From assembly GCA_964017185.1 (NCBI GenBank), contig OZ024872.1, forward strand, positions 59,017,817 to 59,081,816: a DNA stretch of 64,000 nt, given 5' to 3'. Source of the DNA: Rugalucina vietnamica. Lineage: Eukaryota; Mollusca; Bivalvia; Lucinida; Lucinidae. Below, one piece after another: positions 1 through 11,640 of the stretch. The notes under the pieces are model-generated. The model did not search any database and had not been told where the DNA came from. It worked only from the letters and a program-made list of their open reading frames with translations. Made by a program: the position numbers and the translations under genes. The stretch's first letter is position 1. Every line of letters begins with the position of its first letter.

Positions 1-288
1 GGACATTTTTTCTTTCACAAACTAACTAAATTTGTCGCAGAAAAATATGCTCGTGTAAATTCAATTCTGTGGCGAAGTTTCATTATCAAATATCTGTGAC
101 AAAGGTGAGCTTGCTAAGTAATATAAATAATCTTTGCTGTGTGTGAACGCAAACTCATTGCCAAAGTTTCTGTGTCAATTAATCTTCGTCAAAGAAAAAT
201 TGTCCGTGGAAACTTGGCCTCACGACATTCGTTACACAGAACTGAAACAAAGCTTGAAAACAATCCCACGTGGGATTGAAACCCATAT
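1..288. other. Left flank outside the duplicated block
   Basis: AT-rich sequence with no open frame or repeat that I recognise. Similarity to block B begins at about 289, so this marks the outer edge of the inverted duplication. Confidence 0.4.
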
Positions 289-739
289 AAGAAATGTAAT
301 GCTTTGTACTTAGCAGTAATATTTTAGTTGTGTTATTGTTTTCCAAATAATCCTAAAAATAAATGTGTTATTATCATCACTTTCATCAATAAGATAAGTC
401 ACAGTCTAAAACATGATCAACATAATCATTCACCCAGAAAAATCTCAGACGATTGCTTCAGCAAAACACTTGATACCTTTTTTTCCTGGTTGTATTCAAG
501 GGTTAGTAAATTGATCAAAGGTCATTCCCGCTTTTTGCGTTAGCTGGTTTACTGAACCTCCTATTGTAATTGCTATTTCTCCAGTTGGCCGTCTTAGTCC
601 GGCACAGAAACCTGGAATATCAGCCAAAGCGTGCATACCGTCTATAGAAAATGTTTTTGCTTTTTTTTTGAAAGAGGATACAAAGTACATTACAATACCA
701 ATTGATGCCACTCTGGCATCCTTGGGCAACTCGCTGAAA

Positions 740-1180
740 TCAAGATGGCGTCCAAGATGGCGGCCTTACGGATTATTTACATGAAATGAAACCATATAAC
801 ACTCGTATTATTTTTAAATTGCTTTCATGGTCAATAAGTTGTGAAGTTAAATCATATGAATCATTTCGTCATTGGACAGTTTGTTAGATACAAGATGGCA
901 TCCAAGATGGCGGCCAAAGGTGTTATTTACATGAAATTGACACAAATAACACTCATATTATTTCTAAATTGCTCTTTTATGGTCAGTAAATTGTAAAAAT
1001 AAATGATATGCATCATTTCATAATTGGACAGTTTGCTAGATACAAGATGGCGTCCAAGATGGCGGCCAAAATAGTTTATTTAAATGAAAGTAACACAAAA
1101 TACACCCCTGTAGTTTATGAATTGCGATCAAGGTCATAAAATGGAAAATTAAAGTATATACATCCTTGAACATAATATTA
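740..1180 (+). repeat. Left subterminal tandem array with AAGATGGCGGCC motif
   Basis: About 2.5-3 units of roughly 151 bp. Each carries a double motif, CAAGATGGCGTC followed by CAAGATGGCGGCC, at 741-765, 891-915 and 1043-1067. The rest of the unit (ATTATTT...AAATTGC, GGTCA.TAA) is also shared. The core AAGATGGCGGC matches the known YY1 consensus; use by a molluscan YY1 is inference. Confidence 0.8.
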
Positions 1181-3466
1181 CAACATATCAATTTGATGTA
1201 TCCCTAAATGACAACAAAGGAGATAATCATACTGTAAAAATAACGAACATCTGTGATATTTTTTCTCTTTTATAGTTACTGAATTTTTGCATATTGTGAA
1301 ACAAGCCACTGCCAAAACACGTGGTAGACATGCATTAGAGAGAAATTTGTTGGATAACTTTTGATTGTTGGATGCCGAGATTGCTCAGGGGCATTGTTCA
1401 AATTCGTGAGATATCTACAGATATACCTTTACAGATACATGTTCAATTATGCTATCACATCCTAGTTGTAGTGGTTTCACATGCATATCCCGAAAAATCA
1501 AACAAGATGTTAACAGCGTAATGTCTTTCCTCTACCTGAGATAGTCATCAACATATTGTATCTGGGAAAAATATGACCTAATATAGCATAGAGTAACCCT
1601 GTTAAGTGAGGATTGACCAGGAGTACAAACAATGCGGAGTCCGCCATATCTAGACAAAGAAAACCAGTAAGCGATATTATCACCAAGTACGCTTATCCAA
1701 CAACTGAGTTTTTGTTCCCTTCTTTTCATTTATTTTGTCGGCCGTGAATGCCTTTTCGGACACAGCTGGAGAGAATGGTATCCGGCTCGGTGGCGGAGTA
1801 CAATTATTAGATATGCAGTTGCAAGAACGCCAATACATACTAATCATCATTGTGAACAGTTACTAATTCATGTAAGTCTTATTTTGTTTTCATGTATGCC
1901 TTTCTGCAATGGTGTATGTGAAAAATCATTACTTTTAAATGAATAAGATTCATAAAAGACATTGTGTAAGGCCCGTAGTGGAACAACGCACGACCAACCA
2001 CATCAACAATTGAGAAACTGTCCAAACTAACAGTGCTACTGCAATGATCGACCGTCCTGTAAAGTTCCAACACAGAAGACCAGAACAGAAAACAGAATGC
2101 TAGATCTAGATATATAGTAACAAAATGTCAGTCTCTCCAAACCTCCGGCTACTGAGTGCTACGAAAGCATATCACTAGAGTTGAACCTTCTGTGGAATGA
2201 GTTGTTTGAAAACTGATGCTTGCCAAATCACTGGGATTCTTCATTGCATTGGTATAACCCATTAATCATCTACAGCCCTAAACTCACAAGATGTTTTATT
2301 TTCGCTTTATCCAAATAACAATGCTGTTTTCAGTGTTTCTGTTCTCATTTGAAGGGGAAGAAGAAGATCGCGATCGTGTGGGACCCACAGACCCGTAATA
2401 GAATTTCCTTATTGGCATTCAGTGCGGTTTCAGTCATTTTGGCATTTCATGGGTATTACAACTTTTTGTTTAAAATCGCCACAAAGGCACATTTTATTTT
2501 CATGTTGGCACATAAAAGTCACTTCTTTGCTGAGACAGTGGCCAGCCGATCACAACCCATTAAATTCATCATACAGTTACCAGCCAGATCATATAAGTCT
2601 CATTTTACCCTCCCCATCCTATTCCTGCTGTACCGGACAGTTAGCAGTTTTCAACTGTTACAGTTGGTTTCAACGATAAACGACTCATCTGATGGATTTG
2701 TGGACGTCTGCGTCGAATACAAAGATTCACGGATGGATGAAATAGAGAATTCTGGATGAATCTAAATGTAATGGAGACGGAATAAACTATGTGGTCGTGT
2801 TAGCTATACTGCACATTTGTACTGCTTTGAGGTACAGACCGGCTTCTACAGCGAGTGTAGGCTTCATATGCAGCTGTTACATGAGAACAAAAACATTTCC
2901 TCTAATGACTCTGAGATTAGTACCAAAGGAATAGTTGCTCTTTCACAATGTGACTGATGATTTGTTGACTAGGAAGTCGATCCATAACCAAAACAGATTA
3001 GACCTACTAATCCCCACATTATCGATTGTAACCCCTATCCAACCCCACTGTAGGCCACACCAACCCATATTTTAGTCTCTAAACATATCTTACACAGCCA
3101 ATGGCCTTTTAGCACGTCGTCATACTACGTGAAACCCAATCCTACCCATCTAACTCTATTCTACCATATCTGACTGCAAACATATTCTACCTATACCTTT
3201 GAAACAGTCAGGCGAAAGTTTCTAGCATTGTAATTATTTGTAATGCTTTAATAGACAGGATCGCTTCACAGAAGATTACTAATGTATAATCTTCTACATG
3301 TATTTGTAACAGCTTATTCTTAAATTAAACAAAATTTCCTAAAATCAAAATTATGGCGGTTATATTGGCGGTTTGGGCACTCACTTTTTGTTGAAAGTTT
3401 GTGTAATAAAACACAGAAATGGAATTTTATTTAATTTCTTTATATCCAAACACATTTTATCCACTT

Positions 3467-3985
3467 TCCGGTGGCCATGTTGAATTTTAGCAGCCATTTT
3501 TATTTTAGCTTTTGCTACATATTTATGAACAATCTTAAATTTATGGCTTAAACAATGTCATGTTTTTTACATTAATTTTTTCACATATATGGATGAAATT
3601 CTAGAACAATAACATTTTGTCGACCATCTTGGATTTTAGTGGCTATCTTTATTAATTTTGCTTTTGTTGCATACATGTAGTAATGGAAAAAATGTCTTAA
3701 CTTGAAGTTTTCTCCACCACTTTAAATGGCATATTTTAACATTTCATGACATACACGTAAGAACTTTTATCAAAATCCCTTATTTTGTCAGCCATCTTGG
3801 ATTTTGATGGCCATCTTGATTTTGTTTATTTTCATTTTGTTGTATTTTGATGAAAAAGACTAAATTTTATTAATTCTCAAATTTTAAGACAAGCATTTAG
3901 CATTTCATCAGATATCTGTGCGAAATTCTATCAAAAACCCTTCTTCTGTCGGCCATATTGGATTTTGGCGGCCATCTTGAATTGC
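3467..3985 (-). repeat. Right subterminal array, inverted relative to the left one
   Basis: Four degenerate units about 150-165 bp apart carry GCCATCTTGGATTTT-type motifs near 3470, 3620, 3790 and 3950, the reverse complement of the left-array motif. This supports the two arrays being the inverted arms of one element. Confidence 0.7.
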
Positions 3986-4043
3986 AAAAACATTTTCTAT
4001 AGACGCTATTGCATGGTCATCTTGGGTTCATGCCGGACTATCT

Positions 4044-4213
4044 TCGACGTTTCCGACCAGGTCCGACATAAACCGGCCTTTACAGTCTCAGAAAAAGGAT
4101 AGAAGCTGGAAAGTTTGGATTTAACAAGAGAATTCTACTATCCGTGTAGCGCTGCACACCTGATCTGCGCCTTTGTTTGCCCATAGGCAGAAATTCGGTT
4201 TTCTCATAATGCG
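4044..4213 (+). mobile_element. Decayed nested-hairpin MITE (copy 1, shared with block B)
   Basis: Matches the MITE family best seen at 58022-58257: CCGACCAGGTCCGACA, an acaGTCtCAGAAAAAGG stretch, CTATCCGTGTAGCG, then GATCTGCGCCTTTG. The inner hairpin is mostly lost. The corresponding copy in block B is 40735-40866, so it predates the duplication. Confidence 0.7.
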
Positions 4214-4396
4214 GCACAAATTATGTAGTCTTCTTCAAAGTCTCAGTCAGATGCTTTCCCTTATTTGAAAGGTTAGGAAAGCTTAGAGTAGCTACTTAGT
4301 GAAAAAATACGTAAAGCGCAAATTAACAGGAGTTGGGGTAGGGCGGGTAGATTTATTAATTTAAAAGAAGCAACAGATAACGGAATAGCAATACAA

Positions 4397-4832
4397 ATTA
4401 AAACTGAGATCATTTAAGAGCAGTGAACATATTAATGAGAAAGGGGATGGCCCAAACCGCGGTTTCGACTATTAAAGTCTCGTCAGTGACCCTTGAGATT
4501 TGGCAACATGCAGCCAAAGAGAATTACTGAAATTTTGCAGCTTTCAACAGGGAAACAAAGATTAGTATGGGACCAAGTATATTAAACATTGGTTAGAAAA
4601 TAAATCTTAACCGATAATAAATTTCTAATTCCTCAGAATAACCTCGCTGATCTCAGAGGACCAAAAAGTAAATATAACCTGCACTATGGATGATATACGG
4701 GGAGACGTTTTAGGACCGCCACACGGCACAACACCAGCTGCAGCAATAGCAAACAAAAATTATACCTGAGATCCTTTAAGAGCAGTGAACATATTAATGA
4801 GAAAGGGGATGGGCCATACCGCGGTTTCGACA
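4397..4832 (+). repeat. ~360 bp repeat family, about 1.2 monomers, private to block A
   Basis: The phrase CTGAGATC.TTTAAGAG begins at 4404 and again at 4766, a 362-bp period, followed both times by GGGATGG.CC and CCGCGGTTTCGAC. CAAT flanks both sides (near 4393 and 4829), a possible 4-bp target duplication; block B lacks the insert here. The family recurs at 30541, 32216, 33591, 38480 and 54960. Confidence 0.75.
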
Positions 4833-6397
4833 ATCACTTATGACACATGTAAACAGCATACATTTCATATATTAATACATAGCTGATTGACATACTTGGT
4901 GAAAAGGTCAAAGTCAAACATGGTAAAAACAATACAGCAATTAATATCTCATTAGCATTCTACATCAGTCAGTCTACGTCACCAGAACTTTGTTATATAA
5001 ATTGTCAGCATTGCAGTGTAAACTGATAGAACCTAGATGATTAGTCAAGGAACAGTGAATGTAGTTGAACAACATGCGTTCCAAGGAAGGCTGTAATGGA
5101 TGTGATGATTGATGGGGTATACAGGTACCATACTAGAGAGAGAAACGACTACAGAATGGCTTTCTGTTGTTATTAGTGGTCTTGATTTAGTTCTTATACA
5201 CGTATCACTTTATTTTGGCATTTAATGACATGTTGTTAGCCAATGAACCAACTTCTGGACCATTCTTCAGGTAACCGCCGTAAGGTTGACGCAGTAAAAT
5301 CGGCGAAACCTCTCTCGTTCCACGTTAATTGTCAAGCTCTAGTTCGTTTTGTTTCTTGTTTTCGATGTCAGTGTCAGCGAGTCACGCATTCACAGTTCAG
5401 AAAGGCTGTTCTCTTTATTAACCATTTGTTTTAGTGCATATTAATTTTCCTATTTCCATTTTGGTTTCAAGGATGGATGATTGTTTATGATTATATTTAT
5501 GATTACGCAAGTCCGTCGTGATTGTTTGCGTCTTTCTTCATCCCTTCGTAAACAACAGACTAATTTCTTAGGAAACCAACACACATAAACCAGGAACAGA
5601 TTCACTTAGAGGTTTTATCTAAGGTGATATAATTCCTCGAATTTACTGTTAAATATAATCGTGATAATAAGTATTCTATCAGTCTATTCTATCAGTCTAT
5701 TCTCGTATGAAAAAATATCACCTTCAGATAAACTAATAATGGAATCAACAGGGTGTCGAAACAGAAGACAGTAGGTCAGAGATGTTCGCAAGTACTACAT
5801 AAATAAGAGTAATTGGTGAATTACTATCAAAATGTCAAAACTCATTATTTTTGAAAATGAGAAATGCTGCCTTTTTAATTATTAGGACCCTGTGTGAAAG
5901 AAGATAGATAATTTTGTTATTGGCATTACAGTAGAGATGCAAAACCATAAATGCCTCCTACTTGACGAAAAAATAAACTTTTGCCAGTTTGGAAACGGTC
6001 TTCAATGAGGGTCAATTTCCCAAAATTAAGCATTATGATCCATGCCATGTCTTTTGAATGTTTTCTTTGCTTTTGAAAGATCTACTTTTCATTTAAAGAT
6101 ATTTTAATCACAGGTTCCAACTAAAGACGCCTGTAATAGTACTAATAACTCATGTTTCAATGAAGAAGTGAATAACCAGCACTTGTATCTTTTCATATTG
6201 CAAAGTGCGCCTTATTGTTTTGTTATTTTGATCGTCAAACACACTTATGATGAAGCTAATTATTTCTCCTATTAAGGATGTGGTACTCAAAAAAGCAAAT
6301 GAAAAACACAAGAGCATTAGTGTTTGATACGACAAATTCAAAAAGGTCAGAGCAAATATAACACAGAGGATCACAATTAACGTTTTAAGCGTTTAAC
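4833..6397 (+). other. Upstream region of lectin gene A, conserved with block B
   Basis: About 1.5 kb shared with 37689-39640 (reverse), apart from a ~360-bp-family insertion in B. It has no coding sequence that I can support. A short direct repeat of TATTCTATCAGTC occurs at 5672-5700 in A only. Shared flanking sequence of this length means any promoter elements were probably duplicated with the gene. Confidence 0.6.
6354..6361 (+). promoter_or_regulatory. Possible TATA-like element of lectin A
   Basis: AAATATAA lies 36 bp before the start codon and is retained in block B (37724-37731, minus strand). The distance would leave a very short 5' UTR, so this is only a candidate. Confidence 0.25.
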
Positions 6398-7510
6398 ATG
6401 TTGATTTTAAGTAAATCTATAAACTGGATCATTTTACTGCCGTGGATTTTAACGGTGTGTGACTCTCAAAATAAGGCCATACAGCACTTGAACCTCAAGT
6501 TCAACAGATTAAACAGGATAACGAACGGTTTACAAAAGGACGTGGAAGATATTTGGTTGGCACTATCAAACACAGGGGTCACGCCAACGGTTCTAGGTAA
6601 TGTAAATCAGGATAAGAATAACACTGTACAAACAGATACCCACTCTGAAGAGGTACTGGAACTGATTAACGGGACAGTTTCTGATGTGAAAGAATTAAAG
6701 GCGGAGGTTGAAGAACTTATCCTTTACGCTCAAAATGGCCTAAAAAATGAAAAGGCTTTCATTCGTGGAATTCTGAGAGACATACAAATAGGTTTAAATG
6801 ATCATGAAGCAAATACTAAGAATAACATTGCAGAGATGAAAACCTGGAAGCAAAACTTTGAACTTACGCAGAGACAAACTATAGAAGACATGTTTCAAAC
6901 ATTTACAACCAAATCTGCAAATGATGACCACGTTTTACTGGTTAACGTTACAAGCAATTTCGAGGCCAATTTAGCAGAAAATGCAGCGTCAGTAAAGGAT
7001 AGATTTGAAACAGTCAATCAGCATTTCACTTCAATGGAGAAATTCGTTACGAATGCAGTGTCTCTTGCAAAGCACGAAATATTGGAAATACTACGAGAAA
7101 GGCTTGGAGCATCTTTAACATGCGAAGAGGATTGGGACAGTTTTGATGATAGCTGTTACCTCTTGAGCTCTGTAGAAATGGGATGGGATGATGCATGGGA
7201 CTATTGCGGTTCCATAGGAGGCTATCTTCTTGAAATAGATGGTTCGGAGGAGATAAACTTTGTTCTTCAGAAATATAATACACATACATACCTCTGGGTT
7301 GGCGGTAATGACAAAGAAAAAGAGGGCACATTTTTGTGGCAAAATAGCAAAAAGGCTATTCCAGCTGATTACTTCTACCCAGGAGAGCCAAATGATAGTG
7401 GGGGAGAGGATTGTGTTCAATTGTATTGTCAAACTGTCGGTAAATTGAATGATGATAAATGTGCAAAAAAGTTCCATTTTATTTGTGAAAAGTCCAAATA
7501 TACATTTTAA
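6398..7510 (+). CDS. Secreted coiled-coil C-type lectin, single exon (copy A)
   Basis: The 370-residue frame has no intron. Residues 1-23 form a hydrophobic signal peptide ending near CDS. Residues 25-240 are polar, rich in heptad-spaced Leu/Ile/Val with Glu, Lys and Asn, and read as a long coiled coil that would oligomerise the protein. A C-type lectin domain follows at about 242-366. It has the usual cysteines, WDxFDDSCY at its start, LWVGGND at 299-305, EPN at 330-332 and LNDDKC at 350-355. In the family EPN favours mannose-type sugars with calcium; the second calcium motif is LND rather than WND. N-glycosylation sequons lie at about N91 and N183. This is most likely an extracellular or haemolymph lectin for glycan recognition; an immune role is inference. 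The first Met is chosen because the signal peptide follows directly. Confidence 0.92.
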   Translation: MLILSKSINWIILLPWILTVCDSQNKAIQHLNLKFNRLNRITNGLQKDVEDIWLALSNTGVTPTVLGNVNQDKNNTVQTDTHSEEVLELINGTVSDVKELKAEVEELILYAQNGLKNEKAFIRGILRDIQIGLNDHEANTKNNIAEMKTWKQNFELTQRQTIEDMFQTFTTKSANDDHVLLVNVTSNFEANLAENAASVKDRFETVNQHFTSMEKFVTNAVSLAKHEILEILRERLGASLTCEEDWDSFDDSCYLLSSVEMGWDDAWDYCGSIGGYLLEIDGSEEINFVLQKYNTHTYLWVGGNDKEKEGTFLWQNSKKAIPADYFYPGEPNDSGGEDCVQLYCQTVGKLNDDKCAKKFHFICEKSKYTF

Positions 7511-7536
7511 TGGCGCATTGACGACACATTTATCCA

Positions 7537-7542
7537 AATAAA
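7537..7542 (+). promoter_or_regulatory. Polyadenylation signal of lectin A
   Basis: AATAAA lies 27 bp after the stop codon. The same position in copy B reads AATAAC (minus strand, 36539-36544). Confidence 0.55.
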
Positions 7543-7565
7543 CTTGGTAGCAGACACCTATACAT

Positions 7566-7963
7566 TGCCTTGTATGACATTTGTTGCAAAGAAATTGTAT
7601 CCGAGTTGTAACCAACATGATAACAATTATACAAGTGAAATTTTCTTATCATGTATAGCCTTTACAAGCATTTTGACTGTGTAGCTATAATAATATTTGT
7701 TATTGCTATAAGGTGCAAACTCTTCCACTACATAAAACATGAACGGTAGCAATACATTGTATCATATGTAAATGAGACATTGCCTGTGTCTGCAAGTGTT
7801 CCGGCAACAAGAAGAAATATCCCTGGAACACATGGGTAATACAGTTGTCGTTTGAAACACATGTAAGAAATATTCGAGGAGTCTTTTGAACAAGAGTCAC
7901 TTATTTGTCGGCGTTAAATGTCGGCAACAGCAGCAGCTAGAATTGGCTCAGCGGTTATAGCAT
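7566..7963. other. Non-coding stretch after lectin A
   Basis: Beyond the inner edge of block A. AT-rich, no reading frame or repeat that I recognise. Confidence 0.4.
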
Positions 7964-8911
7964 TGTACGAGGATGATCCAATAATGAATGAGACTTTTTG
8001 AATTAATCCTATGTAAATAAACTTGGCTTATTGTTAATATATTGTTAACATTGCTCAATATAACACGCACATGAGACACTGGTTGAAAGTCACATCTAGA
8101 CAACTACCTTTTGTTGCTTAGCAACGGGAGAATGCGAGTCAAAGGTCCTTGGCCACGTAGCAATTATGCACATAAACTGGGTTGCCATGGCAACCGGTGA
8201 TAAAAAGTCCTATCATGGAATATTGTTATTTATAGTTATCATTACTAGCTTTATGCTCTGCAAATATCTCTTACATACAGCTGATAATTCAACTAGGCTG
8301 AGTGTTTTTGCGAGAAAAGACGGATTTTGTTTGCGAAAAAATTCAATGATTTTTGGGGTAGGGGTGAGAAATATCTTATATCCTGAGTATAAATGACAAA
8401 ATAAATTGTTTTTGATCTTAAAATGATCAATTATGGGGTAAATATTGCAAATGAATTACAAAAGTGACACTTGACCTTTTCTTTTTATGTTGCCTAGCAA
8501 CTATAGAATTTGGAAAATGCTATTAGCCATAATTCATATAGTAAAATGGTTGCTAGGCAACCACCTCTTGATCACGAACGCAAGACTAGATTTGACCGAA
8601 GAAAAATATTTCAGAGATGAATGTTAACACAGGCAGTACTCAATTATGATAAGAAACCGTTATTAAATTTTGTGACATAGCGAGATATCTATAGGCTATG
8701 TTTGTACAAAGGGCAAATGGTGGCCATAGGTGCTGCACGAGCAGTTCTTAAATAACCATAGCAACCAAAGTCATCTACCAAATTTGGTAAAACATGCCCC
8801 AAAGAGAGATCAGATGTGTATCTTGTAAACCAAAGTAGTAAACTTTAGCCAGTCAATAGGGTTTATAAAATAAGAGAAAAGTCTCAATCATTATTGGATC
8901 ATCCTCGTACA
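7964..8911. mobile_element. 948 bp inverted-repeat element carrying RFX X-boxes
   Basis: Terminal inverted repeats of about 33 bp: TGTACGAGGATGATCCAATA from 7964 and its complement ending at 8911, continuing through TGA(A/T)TGAGACTTTT. No target duplication is clear. There is no transposase; the short frame at 8166-8396 is not convincing. The interior holds four X-box palindromes. It is probably a MITE-like non-autonomous element. Confidence 0.78.
8113..8561. promoter_or_regulatory. Cluster of four X-box (RFX-type) palindromes
   Basis: GTTGCTTAGCAAC at 8113-8125, GTTGCCATGGCAAC at 8181-8194, GTTGCCTAGCAAC at 8489-8501 and GTTGCTAGGCAAC at 8549-8561. All fit the two-half-site X-box consensus bound by RFX factors; the second is a perfect palindrome. 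A weaker ACCATAGCAAC lies at 8755-8765. Binding is inferred. Confidence 0.7.
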
Positions 8912-9390
8912 GTATGTTGACGTCATTATCCATGATCATTGAGTAATGGAATGAAACATGTTTGAATCAAACGTCAAGGGGCCAAGTTCATTTTTTAAAA
9001 TACCCCTGTTTTATTTATTTATTTTTTTTTCGTAAACTTCATTTGAAAATTATTTTGACTCGGTATGGCTACAATAAGTTTACGAATATGTTGGTGAAAC
9101 ACAACAAAACATACGGTTCATTACAGGCTGAGAGTTTGTATTTAAAAACATCAGCAAATTATAATATCAAAGGTAGCTTCTATGGCACGGCTCGATTCTA
9201 GCTTTTCCTTGTGTGAATACCATGTATTATCAGGACCGGCTGTATCAAACTTTAATTTTAAATTAAAAGGCAGTTAATTTAGAATTAAATATCTCTCAAT
9301 TAAGTCGGGTTGTACGAAACTTTTAATGACGAATGTTCGTCATAAAATCGACTAATTTGAAATTATTTTTAATGATGGTCAGGGGGTAGT
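8912..9390. other. AT-rich interval
   Basis: No gene seen. Self-complementary AATTTTAAATTAAAA-type sequence near 9248-9290 may be a small decayed palindromic element. Confidence 0.35.
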
Positions 9391-9997
9391 TTTAATTCGT
9401 CATTATCGGAAAAGACGCAATCAGAAAGAAATTCCCATTCCAAAAACCGAGGCGGAAAAAACAACAAATTTACAAATAGGTACTAATACTTAGAACATAT
9501 CGTAAGCCGATTAGCAGCTATTTCCCGATAGGCGGCCACTCAGTTACCCGAATTAAACTACAACTATGAAAACTTAGCATAAAAAACGACTCCAAAACAT
9601 AAAACAAAAAAGAACCACAACATAAGTATCACCTTGGAACGATCAGTAATATAAAACTATTGGGGGGGGGGGGGGGGGGCTTAAACCGGTTTTAAAGGGC
9701 CATAACCTCACCCTCATCTTCTGCAGTTATTCACAACATTTAGTTAGTTGTTCGGTCCTCGTGGTGAATCTCTAACTAGTCAATGAATCATCATGGACAA
9801 ACAAAGAAATCATGAAACCACTATGATGAATCAAAAACGAGGACTCACAGATTGAGTAAGCTGCCCGATGATGGAGATCCCCTGGGTTCCGAATAAATTA
9901 CTGAAATCCGGAGCAAAAGATAAAAAAGCAACACAAAACAGTTGAACCCTGGTGGGTCAAGCAACAGACAAGAAGCTCCGGCCCCAACCAACTAAAA
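9391..9997 (-). mobile_element. RT-element copy R1, part 1 (3' non-coding region)
   Basis: The reverse complement matches the 3' region of R2 (28088-28712) and R3 (32410-33075): CCGGAGCTTCTTGTCTGTTG, the TCATCATG/TGATTCATTG block, AACTGAGTGGCC, and an end reading TTTTTCCG.CTCGG...TTTTGG. It is cut at 9997 by the foldback element and resumes at 16400. Confidence 0.85.
9661..9679 (+). repeat. Poly-G tract
   Basis: A run of 19 G inside R1, where other copies of this element have only a short CCCCCAG-type stretch. Confidence 0.9.
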
Positions 9998-11640
9998 CAC
10001 GGCTAACAAACCTTTAAATGCGTAACCGCGGTTAAGAAAAGAAATCCGAAGTTCACGTCCTTCCAGTTTCAGATGACCAACAAAAGGTAAACAAACTTTA
10101 GCAGCTCGTGTTTCCGAGTAAAATATTTTGATTCGAAGACAGATATTATAATTCTCTCAATGCTATTTTATTAGTGAGACATTGCTATATTTGGATCCCA
10201 AAGGATTTCCAGAAACTTTTCTTTATAATCATGATTTTCATTCCCTAGCCCAAAACACATGTTGGGATTGCATTGTACACGATGAAAATGTGGGTCAGTC
10301 GCAGGGATATTTTTAGATTTCCGCTAATTACTTCCATATAAACGGAATACAATACTAGTGGAGCAAATATCATGGGCTATCTTTCAAGGGGGTGGTCTAT
10401 GGAGTACCACATTTGTTTCTATATACCAAAATGTTCGTATTGGTCTGTAGTTTTGAAATCCAGCGTTTGCCACCTTGGCAACCCTTGCATAACTCCAGTA
10501 TTCAAGATGGCGTCCAGGATGGCTGCTATTTCTTAAAATCAACCCCTATACAAAAATGCATCATAATTTTCAAGTGTTTGCATTGTAATGGTATTTTAGT
10601 GCCCCATTTCATGTAAGAATGATATATTTGTCTATTTCAAGTAAAAAACCTGACAGTTTAGGTAAAACAGTTGTAAAAATCATATTTAAATTCACAAATG
10701 CACGTGCCCAAGGTTTTTCACCTCGGAATGTTTGTTTAATGGCTCATTATTTATGATCAGATAGTTATGGCTGCTACATGTATTTTACTTCTTTACTATC
10801 AAATATAATATTTTTAAACATTTTATAGAAACAGAAATTGTTTCTTCACACAATATTCATGCTTAAAAACAGGTTTTAGACATCCAACCCAACACGGAAA
10901 AAACAACAAAAAGTACATAATTTCCTATACAAAATACACTTTAAAATCTAATTTGTTTTTGATTCTATATACATGTACCATAGTGTTTATGTTGGTCTTG
11001 GTTTGTAGCATAAAAATACAGTGTCTGCCACCCCTGTAAAACACAAGATAGCTCCAGTATTCAAGATGGCATCCAAGAAGGCCGTCAAAATTTACAATTC
11101 TGAAAAAAATTGACACATATGTCCCTTGACTTTTGTTTAGAAACAAATACGCTTAAATTGAGCTATAAACACTTATAGTTATCTTATTTTTGTTATTTTC
11201 ATGTGTTTTCCATTGTTAAAACTACATTATGCATAGATATTCTAGATATGAATGGAGTAAGGTCTCACTGACAAAGCAAAAAAGAACAAAAAATACATAT
11301 TTTCCTATACATTATAGGCTCTTGAATCGTGATTGTTATTGATTCTATATACCAAATAGTTTGTCTTGCAAGCTTTTTGAAGGTTTGAAGCTTTTAAATC
11401 CAGCATTGGTCGCCTCTGCAAACCCAGCATAACTCCGATTTTCAAAAAGGTATCCAAGAAGGCCGTCAAAATAAAACATTTCGAAAAATAAGCTACATGT
11501 GTCCTTTAACCTTTGTTTACTAACAAAACAGTTAAAAAATCAAGCTAAAACACTTAGATCTATCTTTTTAAAAATATTTTCATGAATATATTTCTTTGTC
11601 AATATTACATTATGCATACAAATCTAGAAATGCATGGGGT
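9998..11640 (+). repeat. Left arm of the foldback element
   Basis: Contains three degenerate units with a TCTATATACCAAA block, CCAGC.TTGCC.CC and ATTCAAGATGGC.TCC, centred near 10490, 11045 and 11420. Its outer ~90 bp and the unit at 10391-10616 match the right arm closely in inverted orientation. The frame at 10392-10616 reads the same in both arms because the arms are copies, not because it is a gene. Confidence 0.75.

Larger units (their letters stand above)
595..4040. mobile_element. 3.4 kb inverted-repeat (foldback) DNA element, private to block A
   Basis: The ends are inverted repeats of about 70 bp: TAGTCCGGCA at 595 and TGCCGGACTA ending at 4040, with a further matching inner part containing TCTATAGAAAATG near 638-650 and its complement near 3990. 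The trinucleotide TCT flanks both sides (592-594 and 4041-4043), a likely target duplication. Block B (around 40870) continues straight across this point and serves as an empty site. Subterminal arrays of CAAGATGGC motifs lie at both ends in opposite orientation. No transposase was found, so it is probably non-autonomous. The middle (about 1200-3400) is AT-rich with no recognisable coding sequence. Confidence 0.82.
289..7565 (+). repeat. Block A of an inverted segmental duplication
   Basis: Pieces at 289-594, 4044-4396, 4833-6397, 6398-7510 and 7511-7565 match, in order and in reverse complement, pieces of 36515-43057. Once insertions private to each copy are removed, both blocks come down to about 3.4 kb. 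The match includes the lectin gene, about 1.5 kb upstream of it, and a decayed MITE. Similarity stops near 289 on the outside and near 7565 on the inside. Confidence 0.9.

Noticed and set aside
2349..2759. 136-residue open frame inside the 3.4 kb element
   Set aside because: It begins with TTG rather than ATG, overlaps another frame of similar length (2422-2679), shows no domain, and lies in a non-autonomous transposon.
7047..7618. Long frames antisense to lectin A (and the matching ones at lectin B)
   Set aside because: Shadows of the lectin coding sequence; no independent signal peptide or domain.
8166..8396. 76-residue frame with a possible transmembrane stretch
   Set aside because: Lies wholly inside the X-box element and includes one X-box; no relative recognised.
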